Shown piece after piece: positions 1 to 6,693 of a stretch of 8,562 nt of DNA. The translations under genes and the position numbers were made by a program. The notes beneath the pieces were generated by a model. The model saw only the letters and a list, made by a program, of their open reading frames with translations, ran no database searches and was not told the DNA's origin. How positions within the stretch are numbered: the first letter of the stretch is position 1; each line of letters begins with the position of its first letter. This stretch comes from Planctomycetaceae bacterium UBA4732 (GTDB taxonomy: Bacteria > Planctomycetota > Planctomycetia > Gemmatales > Gemmataceae). The stretch lies in assembly GCA_002404095.1 (NCBI GenBank), contig DHJA01000006.1, positions 1 to 8,562 on the forward strand, written 5' to 3'.

Positions 1-34
1 GTCTCGTGGGCTCGGAGATGTGTATAAGAGACAG
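1..34 (+). other. Nextera transposase adapter (artefact)
   Basis: The first 34 bases match the Illumina Nextera read-2 adapter. Bases 1-15 (GTCTCGTGGGCTCGG) are followed at 16-34 by the 19-bp Tn5 mosaic end AGATGTGTATAAGAGACAG. This is library sequence left on the contig end, not genome and not a natural Tn5 insertion. The in-frame TAA at 25-27 lies inside the adapter, so it says nothing about the start of the gene that follows. Genomic sequence begins at about base 35. Confidence 0.97.
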
Positions 35-36
35 TC

Positions 37-2001
37 GCCACCTTGCAGGCCGCCCTGGCGACGCCGGGCCTCAACCCCGGCGATGTCATTCAGATCGAGC
101 CAGGCTCCGCGCCAGGCAACATCGTCAACGCCGATCTGCCGGCCGTGGCCGGCCTGACGGTTCGCGGCGACCCGACGGCCGCCCTCAGCGCGATCCCGCA
201 GTTCACCGTCAGCGACGCTTTCACGGTGGGCGCGGCGCAGGAAGGGTTCACATTCCGGCACGTCAACATCGGCCTGATCGAGACGCCCTACTTCCCCATC
301 CCCAACTTTGTCGGCGAACTTATATTCACGGCCGACGGGACCATCGCTGACTCCACGGTCGTGAACATCAGCGCCGGGAACTTCCCCAATCCAGTAGCAA
401 GCCTTGTAGAATTCGACGGCGCCGCCGATGTCCTTACTGGCACCACGCTCGCAAATCACAGCAGTCTCCGCGTAACTAATCTTCTTGCCGTCAGTCCCCC
501 CGATGGGTCCAGCACCCTCGTCAGCGACAACGTCTTTGATATGTCCAATATCACCAACGATGGGGTGGTTTATTTCAGATACTCCAGCGTCTTCCAAAAA
601 GCCCAGGTGACGGATCAGCTGATTGGCAACGTCTTCATTAACCAAGGCGGAGCGGCAAACATCGGTAACGGTGATGCCATAGACGTGGCAAACCTCGTTG
701 GGTTGACCATTCAGGACAACACCATCTCGCTTGCTCCCGCCCTCGTCTTCAACCGCACAAACACCGCCCCTCCATCCCCTCCATCCAGCTTCGCGACCGG
801 CATCTACCTGACGAACAGCCAGAACACGCAGGTAATCGGCAACGTCATCAATCTGTCAGCGACTATTGCAACCGGTATCGCCATCAGCACTGGTGACTTT
901 GGGCCCTCAAGCACCTTCATCGCAGGCAACCAAATCAACGCCGGATCGACTGGGACCGGTATATCCTTCACGGACAGTTCTTTGGCGTCGGCCCCCGTAC
1001 TCGACGCCGTCATCCAAGGCAACGACTTCCACAACGACCAGATCGGTGTGCAGCTCAACACCGGCAATATTGATGACAGAGGTCATCGGATCGATAATGG
1101 CATTGTAACGCTTGATCTAGGCGGCGGCAGTTTGGGCAGCCTCGGCGGCAACGACTTCCGCGGCTTCACGGCGCCGGCGACCGCCAGCTCCGGGGCCATC
1201 GTCCTCAACACCCTTTCACCGGCGCAGAAGGTGGTCACGGCTCAGATGGACAGCTTCGCGGCGGGCGTCGATCCCAAGAGCGTGACCTGGGACGGCAGCA
1301 AGTCGGCCGGCCTGCCGAACGTCGATGAATCCAACAACCTCACGGGCAACGCCGCCTTCGTCGCCGCCCTTTACGCCGACATCCTCAAACGAGCCGGCGA
1401 CACGAGCAATCCCAACGACGCCGGCGGACTGATCGCCGCCCTCAACGGCGGGGCGCTGACGCAGGCCGCCGCGGCGTCCGCCCTCGTCCACTCGCCGGAA
1501 GCGCTGGGTGTGCAGGTGGACGGGCTGTACCTCAAGCTGCTGGGCCGGCCTTCCGACTCCGTCGGCCGGGCCGGCTTCGTCTCCTTCTTGCAGAACGGCG
1601 GGACGGTGGAGCAGATCATCGGTCTGATGGTCTCCTCACCGGAGTACGCCGCCCTCACCGGCTCCGACGCCGGCTTTGTGCAATCGCTGTACACCAACCT
1701 GCTGGGCCGCGTCGGCGATGACGCCGAGGTCGCCGGCTATGTGGCCGTTCTGCCATCAAGGGGCCGGGCCGCCGTGGCCGCGCTCTTCACGCAGTCGGCT
1801 GAGTTCCGCTCCAACGTGGTGAACCAGTTCTACAGCGCAACGCCCGCGCCCACTTCGGTCTCCGCGCTATTCCCCCCATTGCTTCACCGGACGGGGGCGG
1901 CGACGGCCGCGGAAATCAATGGCTACGTGGCTTCGGGCCTATCCCTGCTGGACCTCGAAACCGCCTTCGCCAGCAGCACCGAGTTCTTTGTGGACGGCTA
2001 G
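37..2001 (+). CDS. Beta-helix protein with C-terminal DUF4214 repeats, 5' partial
   Basis: The reading frame is open from the end of the adapter to the TAG at 1999-2001. The TTG at 43 can serve as a formal start, but there is no ribosome binding site and no signal peptide, so the true N-terminus is missing. Counting from the TTG (652 residues), about residues 1-400 are rich in G, N, T, V and I, with recurring phrases such as IGNVFIN, LTIQDNTIS, TQVIGNVINLS and FIAGNQINA. These are the rungs expected of a right-handed parallel beta-helix. Residues 436-652 hold three to four DUF4214-like units, each with an FVxxLYxxLLGR-type helix followed by an SPEY/SAEF motif (about 436, 492, 545 and 595). 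Such proteins are usually secreted or cell-surface in planctomycetes, and DUF4214 has no firm function. An adhesin or a carbohydrate-related surface role is possible but not shown. No catalytic motif is evident. Confidence 0.85.
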   Translation, partial: ATLQAALATPGLNPGDVIQIEPGSAPGNIVNADLPAVAGLTVRGDPTAALSAIPQFTVSDAFTVGAAQEGFTFRHVNIGLIETPYFPIPNFVGELIFTADGTIADSTVVNISAGNFPNPVASLVEFDGAADVLTGTTLANHSSLRVTNLLAVSPPDGSSTLVSDNVFDMSNITNDGVVYFRYSSVFQKAQVTDQLIGNVFINQGGAANIGNGDAIDVANLVGLTIQDNTISLAPALVFNRTNTAPPSPPSSFATGIYLTNSQNTQVIGNVINLSATIATGIAISTGDFGPSSTFIAGNQINAGSTGTGISFTDSSLASAPVLDAVIQGNDFHNDQIGVQLNTGNIDDRGHRIDNGIVTLDLGGGSLGSLGGNDFRGFTAPATASSGAIVLNTLSPAQKVVTAQMDSFAAGVDPKSVTWDGSKSAGLPNVDESNNLTGNAAFVAALYADILKRAGDTSNPNDAGGLIAALNGGALTQAAAASALVHSPEALGVQVDGLYLKLLGRPSDSVGRAGFVSFLQNGGTVEQIIGLMVSSPEYAALTGSDAGFVQSLYTNLLGRVGDDAEVAGYVAVLPSRGRAAVAALFTQSAEFRSNVVNQFYSATPAPTSVSALFPPLLHRTGAATAAEINGYVASGLSLLDLETAFASSTEFFVDG

Positions 2002-2045
2002 GGAACTTCCTTCTGACGCCCGACCGAAAGGGTGAAGTCACTAAC

Positions 2046-2069
2046 AAAAGGCGAGCCGCTGGGCTTTTC
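2046..2069. terminator. Possible bidirectional terminator
   Basis: AGCC (2054-2057) and GGCT (2062-2065) can form a short stem with a 4-base loop. A-rich sequence lies on the left and T-rich on the right, so a U-tract would follow the stem on either strand. It lies between the converging beta-helix gene (ends 2001) and the uvrA remnant (ends 2196), where a shared terminator is expected. The stem is only 4 bp, so support is weak. Confidence 0.3.
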
Positions 2070-2195
2070 CTCCTAAAATCGTCAAACCGAGTGGACGGCG
2101 TTGCATGGCACCCCACTTGTGTGGGTACTAATGGATTTATCCCGACGGTTCGGACGGCGAGCATAAAGCCGCCGGTCGCCTGGGCATTTTCCAAG

Positions 2196-2594
2196 CTAGA
2201 CTTTGTTATTTAGAAAGCGCGCCAAATAAGGCGCGGTACGGCTCCCTGATATCCGAGACGCCTCGGCCGGCGTCCCGCAGGCGACCACCCGGCCGCCTTC
2301 GTCGCCCGCGCCCGGCCCCATATCGATAACCCAGTCGCTGCCCGCCACGACCCGCATGTCGTGTTCCACCACGATGACGGTATTGCCAGCCTCGACTAAT
2401 CCGTCGAGTTGGGCCACGAGCTTCTCCACGTCGGCCGGATGCAGGCCCGTGGTAGGCTCGTCGAGGATGTAGAGTGTGCGGCCGCGCTGCGCCCGTTGCA
2501 GTTCGGTCGCCAGCTTGATCCGTTGCGCTTCTCCGCCGGATAGTTCCGTGGCCGGCTGGCCGAGCCGTAGATAGCCCAAGCCGACTTCCCGCAA
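2196..2594 (-). pseudogene. uvrA: UvrA-family ATPase, C-terminal fragment
   Basis: The 132 residues are the C-terminal ABC ATPase end of a UvrA-family protein. The motifs run in the correct order: the lead-in [14 protein letters not shown], the ABC signature LSGGEAQR (residues 18-25), the Walker B segment [12 protein letters not shown] (41-52, with D45 and E46) and the switch histidine in VVEHDM (H78). A normal terminus follows. UvrA proteins recognise DNA damage in nucleotide excision repair, and short paralogues without the UvrB-binding domain also exist. The fragment has no Walker A of its own, and its TTG (2592-2594) is only the first usable codon after a stop, not a convincing start. It is in the same frame as the upstream fragment at 2607-2987, separated by the TAA at 2607-2609. 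The two are therefore read as one gene with its centre deleted. Activity as an excinuclease subunit is not expected. Confidence 0.9.
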
Positions 2595-2606
2595 TGAGGC
2601 TTCCCG

Positions 2607-2987
2607 TTAGGTGTCGATCCTGTTCATCATGGTGACGCTGCCAACGGACGACCGTGTGGTAGGGGAACCGCGTTGCTGCTGCAAGGCTACGGCCGGAGGC
2701 AAGCCGTCGATGGCATCCACGTCGGGCACGCCCATCTGGTGGAACAGACGCCTGGCGTAAGGCGCGACGGATTCAAGGTAACGGCGCTGCGCTTCCGCGT
2801 AGAGCGTACCGAACGCCAAAGAGGATTTGCCGGAGCCGGAAAATCCCGTGAACACGACTAGAGCGTCACGGGGAAGATCGAGATCGACGTTCTTGAGGTT
2901 GTGCTCGCGGGCGCCGCGCACGTGAACAAACCCGGCGTCCTCTCTGTCCGCGGCTTTGCGAACGAGGCGATGGGCGGGTTGTTCCAT
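2607..2987 (-). pseudogene. uvrA: UvrA-family ATPase, N-terminal fragment
   Basis: The 126 residues begin with a plausible natural start, [10 protein letters not shown]. They continue with the hallmark UvrA N-terminus: [19 protein letters not shown] (23-41), Walker [10 protein letters not shown] (48-56), [18 protein letters not shown], and [11 protein letters not shown]...TRSSVGSVT, which ends at residue 119. The next seven residues (MMNRIDT) and the stop do not fit the family. In intact UvrA proteins this point lies early in the first ATPase domain and several hundred more residues follow (zinc-binding regions and the second ATPase domain). The same frame resumes 12 bases after the stop in C-terminal UvrA sequence, so roughly the middle two thirds of the gene is absent. 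The sequence either side is not visibly degraded, so the event looks recent, or it is an assembly join. Confidence 0.9.
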
Positions 2988-3443
2988 GAGTCAGGCTCAC
3001 TTGCCTTCGGCGGAATAATAAAAGGACATAGGAGGGCAAGAAGTGTGCCGCAGCGGAGGCGCGAAAAAAAGAAGTACGCCCGGCGACCGTCATCGAGAGT
3101 TACCGACTCTTCAAACACCCTAAACATAACTCTAACAACACCAGATAGTTACATCGACGCCCTTCCGATCAACCTGCCTCAGCCTGCCTCAGCCCCCTTC
3201 AACAAAGCGGACATGCTACAGTCATGCTACACCCCAGCCTTAAAGAGGTATTAAGCATCTTTTATATGCGCTAGTCCCGGTAAAACCCGCCTGGCCGTTG
3301 CCCCTCAACAACAAGCAACCTACCGCCTACCTATTCCGCAGAAATTACCCATGCCGCCCTGACATCCAGCCGCCACGCCGATTAACATTGGCTCATCAGG
3401 AGCCACCCGCTCCATCAGAGGCCACAAAAACGCGGAGGTTCGC
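2988..3443. other. Intergenic region, left flank of the capsid cassette
   Basis: No credible gene is seen here. Frames that open across it lack family resemblance and run antisense to one another. It holds a 10-bp tandem direct repeat CCTGCCTCAG (3173-3182 and 3183-3192), a second pair CATGCTACA (3212-3220 and 3223-3231, 11-bp period), and a small hairpin TGGCTC/GAGCCA (3389-3394 and 3400-3405). The segment at about 3012-3030 is AT-rich and could carry the promoter of the broken uvrA gene on the minus strand. Short direct repeats near the edge of a mobile cassette can be protein-binding or attachment-arm sites, but nothing here proves that. A left attachment site could not be identified. Confidence 0.5.
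3240..3268 (+). promoter_or_regulatory. Weak candidate promoter for the cassette
   Basis: TTAAAG (3240-3245) and TATATG (3263-3268) are separated by 17 bases, the usual spacing of a sigma-70 type promoter. They match the consensus at only 3 of 6 and 4 of 6 positions. The site lies in a locally AT-rich patch about 175 bases upstream of the AlpA-like gene. Planctomycete promoters are poorly defined, so this is tentative. Confidence 0.22.
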
Positions 3444-3623
3444 ATGACTCGACCGCTGATGACGACCAAGGACATCTGCAACTTGTACAAAATTACCCGA
3501 TTCACCGTACCGAAGTGGGTCAGGGCCAACTTGCTGCCGGCGCCGATCAGGATGGGCCGCGCCCTGCGGTGGGATGCCGACCAAGTCGAAGCCGCGCTAA
3601 GGATCGCGGCCGAGAGCAACTAA
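3444..3623 (+). CDS. AlpA-like helix-turn-helix DNA-binding protein
   Basis: This 59-residue protein starts at ATG 3444 behind a good ribosome binding site (CGGAGG, 3432-3437). Its sequence has the layout of AlpA/MerR-type small winged-helix proteins. A recognition-helix region reads TTKDICNLYKITRFTVPKWV (residues 7-26), followed by the wing signature LLPAPIRMGRALRWDADQVEAAL (30-52). Proteins of this family act as excisionases or as regulators of prophage and satellite elements, binding DNA upstream of element genes. It is the first gene of the plus-strand cassette with the capsid and ATPase genes, 59 bases ahead of the next start, which suits a control gene of the element. No integrase is seen next to it, so excisionase versus regulator cannot be decided. 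The family call is confident; the role is inferred. Confidence 0.85.
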   Translation: MTRPLMTTKDICNLYKITRFTVPKWVRANLLPAPIRMGRALRWDADQVEAALRIAAESN

Positions 3624-3635
3624 AACCGGCCGGAC

Positions 3636-3651
3636 TGACAACCCATTGTCA
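3636..3651. promoter_or_regulatory. Palindromic operator candidate
   Basis: TGACAACCCATTGTCA is a perfect 6-bp inverted repeat (TGACAA/TTGTCA) with a 4-base spacer. It lies 13 bases after the AlpA-like gene and 31 bases before the next start. Its size and symmetry suit a dimeric repressor or AlpA-type site. The right half also resembles a -35 box, but no convincing -10 follows at normal spacing. Confidence 0.35.
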
Positions 3652-3682
3652 CTCCAGCTCTTACTCTAACCAGTATACGCAT

Positions 3683-3988
3683 GTGAAAGACCTCATCGAA
3701 AACCAGCTCGACCAAATCCGCGACCGCCTCGACGACATCACGCTTATCCTCGGAGGTTTCCGGCGCGTCGAAGGCCTCGGCGCTTCCAAACTCAGCGCCG
3801 CCCTCGCCGCCGCCGAACTAGGCCTCAAGAAGGTTCTGAACCGCAAGAACTTCTCCCTTGGCGTTCGCTACACAACGCGGGAGTTGCACCCCTCGCCGGC
3901 GGAGGCATCGCGTGAATCATTATGGGCCGAGGCCGGCGCGTCGGCGCGCCGGGCGGCGGGTTTTCGCCCGGTGAAGCAGTCCCCATGA
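3683..3988 (+). CDS. Hypothetical protein, 101 residues
   Basis: GTG 3683 is chosen as the start. The frame is open further upstream, but there it would run out of frame through the AlpA-like gene. The N-terminal part (VKDLIENQLDQIRDRLDD) is strongly helical and heptad-like. An Ala/Leu-rich helix follows at about residues 34-52, then a basic segment (KKVLNRKNF, 49-57) and an Arg/Ala-rich tail. There is no signal peptide or membrane segment. No strong ribosome binding site precedes the GTG, so translation may be weak or depend on the upstream gene. The last codons overlap the next gene by ATGA (3985-3988), which points to coupled translation and a shared operon. I do not recognise the family. 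Its position just before a capsid gene would suit a small regulatory or head-related protein, but that is only context. Confidence 0.6.
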   Translation: MKDLIENQLDQIRDRLDDITLILGGFRRVEGLGASKLSAALAAAELGLKKVLNRKNFSLGVRYTTRELHPSPAEASRESLWAEAGASARRAAGFRPVKQSP

Positions 3989-4185
3989 ACGCCAACGAAC
4001 GCACGAACTTGTCGATAACAGACCCAAAAGGTTGGCCCGAGTGGGCAGTCAGCGAAGTCCCGGACGAATTCGCGGGCCCCGACCAAAGCCCCGAGAACCT
4101 AGAACGTTGCCGCGAAGAACCAGCGGAGGATTGGAACGCCTTCGTCGATCTGTTGGCACCGAAGCCGAAGCAGTTGAACCCTTAA
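3985..4185 (+). CDS. Small acidic hypothetical protein, 66 residues
   Basis: ATG 3985 overlaps the TGA of the preceding gene (ATGA), a classic sign of translational coupling. The frame extends upstream, but the extension overlaps the preceding gene for longer and is GC-rich arginine/glycine sequence. The product is acidic (14 Asp/Glu against 6 Lys/Arg) and has three tryptophans, with GWPEWAVSEVPDEFAGP near the N-terminus and DWNAFVDLL near the C-terminus. It has no membrane segment and no metal-binding motif. It ends 31 bases before the capsid gene. I do not recognise the family. It could be a small capsid-associated or control protein by position alone. Confidence 0.6.
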   Translation: MNANERTNLSITDPKGWPEWAVSEVPDEFAGPDQSPENLERCREEPAEDWNAFVDLLAPKPKQLNP

Positions 4186-4216
4186 CCCTTGACCCCCTCG
4201 AACCAGGAGATTCCCC

Positions 4217-5518
4217 GTGCAGACAAATGAAGCCCCCACTCTCAGCCCCCGCGTTCAGCAGGCCGTGAAGGACGACGCCGCCGAGACCATCAGCGCCCTC
4301 TTCAAGAAGGAGTGGGACGCCAAAAAGAAGGCCGACGCCGATCTCAAGACGTCGGCCGAAGCCTTCGCCCTTAACAAACAACTCATCGCAAACAAGCTGC
4401 AAGACCTACAGGTTGCCCGGGTTGCGGAGCAGGTCTTCCGCGACAGCTTCGGCGACGGACTCCCGCCGGCCAAATCGTTCGGCGAATTTGTACAGGCGGC
4501 GATCTTCCGAAACAGCAACTTCTTGGAAAAGAACTACGGGTCCACGCTTTCCGTACCTGACCGGTCGTACTGGACGCCAAAGCAGAAGGCCGCTTTGACC
4601 ACCGCGAGCGGTACGCTTGGCGCTTACACCGTACCCACGGAGTACGCCAGCAAAGTCATGGGAATCGTGGCCGAATTGGCCTTCGTCCGCACCCGCGCCC
4701 AGATCGTGAAAATGAACTCGGGCACATTCGCCTATCCGCTTCTCGACATAACCAGCGCTCAAGCCGCCGGCACGTCGCCCTTCGCCGGCGGTCTACTACT
4801 CTCCTGGCTGGCCGACGCCGCCAGCCGCACCGAGACCGAGCCGCAGTTCAAGGAACTCGAACTAAAGGCGTGGGAGTTGTCCGGGGTAACCACCATCAGC
4901 CGGCCCCTACTGGACGACGGCGCCAACCTCGACGCGTACCTGACAGTCCTGGTCGCCCATGCCGTGGCCCAGTATGAGGAAGCGGCGTTCCTGACCGGAA
5001 ACGGCGTCGGTAAGCCGCAGGGCATCCTCGGCGCCGCCGCCACGATTGCCGTGTCGCGGCAGGCCGCCAACGTCATCCAGTATGCCGACGTGGCCGGCAT
5101 GTTGGCGAAGTTGCCCCCAGGCTCGCACGAATACGCCTGCTGGACATGCAGCCCGACCGCCCTGCCCCAATTGCTGGAACTGAAGGACGCGATCACCTCA
5201 GGGAGCGCCGTCCACCTCCAAGCCGGCATCAGCGAGGCGACTGCTCGCCCGCGTTTGACGCTCGGCGGCTTGCCGCTCAAGGTTTCGCAATGGCTGCCCG
5301 CCCTCGGCACCAAGGGCGACTTGATACTGGCCGACTGGCGATATTATGTGGTCGGCGACCGCAGCCTCGAAATCGCGTCGTCCGATGGGGTGATCTTCCT
5401 GAAGAATCAGATCAGTGTGCGCGTTGTCGAGCGTGTGGACGGGCAGCCCTGGATCGACAAACCCATCACCTTGCAGGACGGCGTAACCCAGGTCAGCCCG
5501 TTTCTTGTTCTGAACTGA
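4217..5518 (+). CDS. HK97-fold phage major capsid protein
   Basis: The 433-residue product starts at GTG 4217, with AGGAGA (4205-4210) six bases upstream. Residues 1-~110 are charged and helical (KKEWDAKKKADADLKTSAEAF, about 30-50), like the scaffolding (delta) domain of HK97-type capsid precursors. Residues 130-147 (ASGTLGAYTVPTEYASKV) match the conserved G-(G/A)-Y-x-V-P start of the mature shell domain. The E-loop region follows at about 160-200. The helix at 238-258 looks like the P-domain spine helix and leads into FLTGNGVGKPQGIL (258-271), the family's strongest hallmark. The C-terminal part has GDLILADWRYYVVGDRS (367-383). Length is normal. The protein would form the icosahedral shell around packaged DNA. 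Unusually, no prohead protease, portal or terminase is adjacent. An encapsulin is less likely because of the long N-terminal delta-like domain and the phage-type motifs. Confidence 0.93.
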   Translation: MQTNEAPTLSPRVQQAVKDDAAETISALFKKEWDAKKKADADLKTSAEAFALNKQLIANKLQDLQVARVAEQVFRDSFGDGLPPAKSFGEFVQAAIFRNSNFLEKNYGSTLSVPDRSYWTPKQKAALTTASGTLGAYTVPTEYASKVMGIVAELAFVRTRAQIVKMNSGTFAYPLLDITSAQAAGTSPFAGGLLLSWLADAASRTETEPQFKELELKAWELSGVTTISRPLLDDGANLDAYLTVLVAHAVAQYEEAAFLTGNGVGKPQGILGAAATIAVSRQAANVIQYADVAGMLAKLPPGSHEYACWTCSPTALPQLLELKDAITSGSAVHLQAGISEATARPRLTLGGLPLKVSQWLPALGTKGDLILADWRYYVVGDRSLEIASSDGVIFLKNQISVRVVERVDGQPWIDKPITLQDGVTQVSPFLVLN

Positions 5519-5529
5519 CCACCCCCCGC

Positions 5530-5549
5530 CGGGCGCATGGACGCGCCCG
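5530..5549 (+). terminator. GC-rich hairpin after the capsid gene
   Basis: CGGGCGC (5530-5536) pairs perfectly with GCGCCCG (5543-5549) around a 6-base loop. It lies 12 bases after the capsid stop and 45 bases before the ATPase start. The following bases are C-rich with only a short TTT, so a classic intrinsic terminator is doubtful. It could instead attenuate read-through or protect the capsid mRNA 3' end, lowering ATPase expression relative to capsid. Confidence 0.35.
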
Positions 5550-5594
5550 CCCCCGCTTTCCTCAAACCGTTAAACGCTGACGGCGCCTACATCC

Positions 5595-6671
5595 ATGAAT
5601 CAGCCTTCAACCATGACCCCCGACGCCGACGCCGAGGCCGCGGCTTGGCTTGACTCTGCCCTCATTCCCTGGGGCGAGTTGATCGAGCGGCACCCAACCT
5701 TGCGTTCCCCCCTCATCGAAGGTTTACTTCGCAGAGGGGAGACCATGAACCTTATCGCGAACAGCAAGGTCGGCAAGAGATGGCTCGTCAACGACTTGGC
5801 TATCTCGGTTGCGACCGGAAGGCCGTGGCTTGGTATATTCCCGACGGCGCCGGGCCACGTCCTTATCATCGACAACGAGCTTCACCGCGAGACCATCGCC
5901 CACCGCTTACGAGCCGTAGCCAAGGCAAACGGGATCGAGGTTGGCGCAGATGACAGGACCATCACCGTTTTACCCTTGCGGGGCCGGTTACAGAACGTCT
6001 ACCAGCTCGCCAGGGGGTTCCAGGAGCGAGAGGCGGGGCAATACTCGCTTATCATCGTGGACGCCTTCTACAGGGCCTTGCCGCCCGACACCGACGAGAA
6101 CGCCAACGCCGACATGGCGAACGTTTACAACGCCGTCGATTCCTTGGCCGACTCGACAGGCGCGTCTACCGTTTTGGTGCATCACGCCAGCAAGGGCAGC
6201 CAAAGCGACAAGATGGTTACGGACGTTGGCAGCGGCGCCGGGGCTATATCAAGAGCCGCCGACACCCACTTGATCCTTCGGAGGCACCAAGAGGAGGCAG
6301 CCTACGTCCTCGACTTCGCCCTACGGTCCTGGCCACCGGCCACACCTATGTGTCTACGCTGGCGGTTCCCCCAGTGGGAGCTGGCGCCAGACCTTGACCC
6401 CGCCGCCCTATGGACCGGACGGAAGCCGGCCAAGAAGGACGTACCAGAGGTCGAAGAGTGGAACGCGTGGAGATTGGCCGAGCTATGCCCGGAAGAAGCG
6501 ACACATCCGGCAACGGTGCTATTGAAGGCAAGTCGGGCTGGCCTATCCGAGCGGAAGGCAAAGGGGTTGTTGGCGGAAGCGGTTGAGCTTGGCTACCTCA
6601 CCGAGGTGCCGCGACCGGGCGACAAAAGGGGCAAGAATATGTATCGCGCGCACCCCCCACACCCCCCGTAG
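5595..6671 (+). CDS. RepA/AAA_25-type replicative ATPase with C-terminal winged-helix-like tail
   Basis: The 358-residue protein belongs to the RecA-like RepA/AAA_25 helicase group. The lead-in LIEGLLRRGETMNLIANSKVGKRWLVNDLA carries Walker A at 55-63. LATGRPWLG-like text (SVATGRPWLG, 71-80) and VLIIDNELHRET (89-100) follow. Walker B is YSLIIVDAFYRAL (150-162, D156), then VLVHHASKG (193-201) and GAGAISRAADTHLILRRH (214-231), all typical of the group. Residues about 288-352 (AWRLAELCPE...SERKAKGLLAEAVELGYLTEV) look like a winged helix. Related proteins unwind DNA at plasmid, phage or satellite origins. Walker A reads KVGKR rather than the usual KxGKS/T, so the Mg-coordinating hydroxyl residue is replaced by Arg62. 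The start at 5595 keeps the full conserved lead-in. ATG 5745 has a better upstream purine-rich stretch (AGAGGGGAG), but it would cut the domain. It lies 76 bases after the capsid gene on the same strand. Function as an element replication protein is inferred. Confidence 0.85.
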   Translation: MNQPSTMTPDADAEAAAWLDSALIPWGELIERHPTLRSPLIEGLLRRGETMNLIANSKVGKRWLVNDLAISVATGRPWLGIFPTAPGHVLIIDNELHRETIAHRLRAVAKANGIEVGADDRTITVLPLRGRLQNVYQLARGFQEREAGQYSLIIVDAFYRALPPDTDENANADMANVYNAVDSLADSTGASTVLVHHASKGSQSDKMVTDVGSGAGAISRAADTHLILRRHQEEAAYVLDFALRSWPPATPMCLRWRFPQWELAPDLDPAALWTGRKPAKKDVPEVEEWNAWRLAELCPEEATHPATVLLKASRAGLSERKAKGLLAEAVELGYLTEVPRPGDKRGKNMYRAHPPHPP

Positions 6672-6693
6672 GTATGCGCAACATACCTACGGG
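6665..6693. repeat. Perfect 12-bp inverted repeat over the ATPase stop codon
   Basis: CCCGTAGGTATG (6665-6676) and CATACCTACGGG (6682-6693) are exact reverse complements with loop CGCAA. The left arm contains the TAG stop (6669-6671) of the ATPase gene. No T-run follows on either strand, so it is not a standard intrinsic terminator. It may be a factor-dependent terminator, an mRNA 3'-end stabiliser, a protein-binding palindrome or a boundary or origin site of the element. Confidence 0.75.

Noticed and set aside
16..34. Natural Tn5/IS50 end
   Set aside because: The mosaic end is directly preceded by the Illumina Nextera tail and sits at the contig edge, so it is library sequence.
6..350. Plus-strand frame of 114 codons at the window start
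   Set aside because: Its start lies in the sequencing adapter and it runs out of frame over the beta-helix gene, giving arginine-rich text.
1371..1697. Minus-strand frame of 108 codons inside the beta-helix gene
   Set aside because: It is antisense to the clear DUF4214 repeats and has no family resemblance.
4217..5518. Encapsulin nanocompartment shell
   Set aside because: The HK97 fold is shared, but the long charged N-terminal delta-like domain and the GNGVGKPQGIL motif fit phage capsid proteins. No cargo enzyme or targeting peptide is seen nearby.
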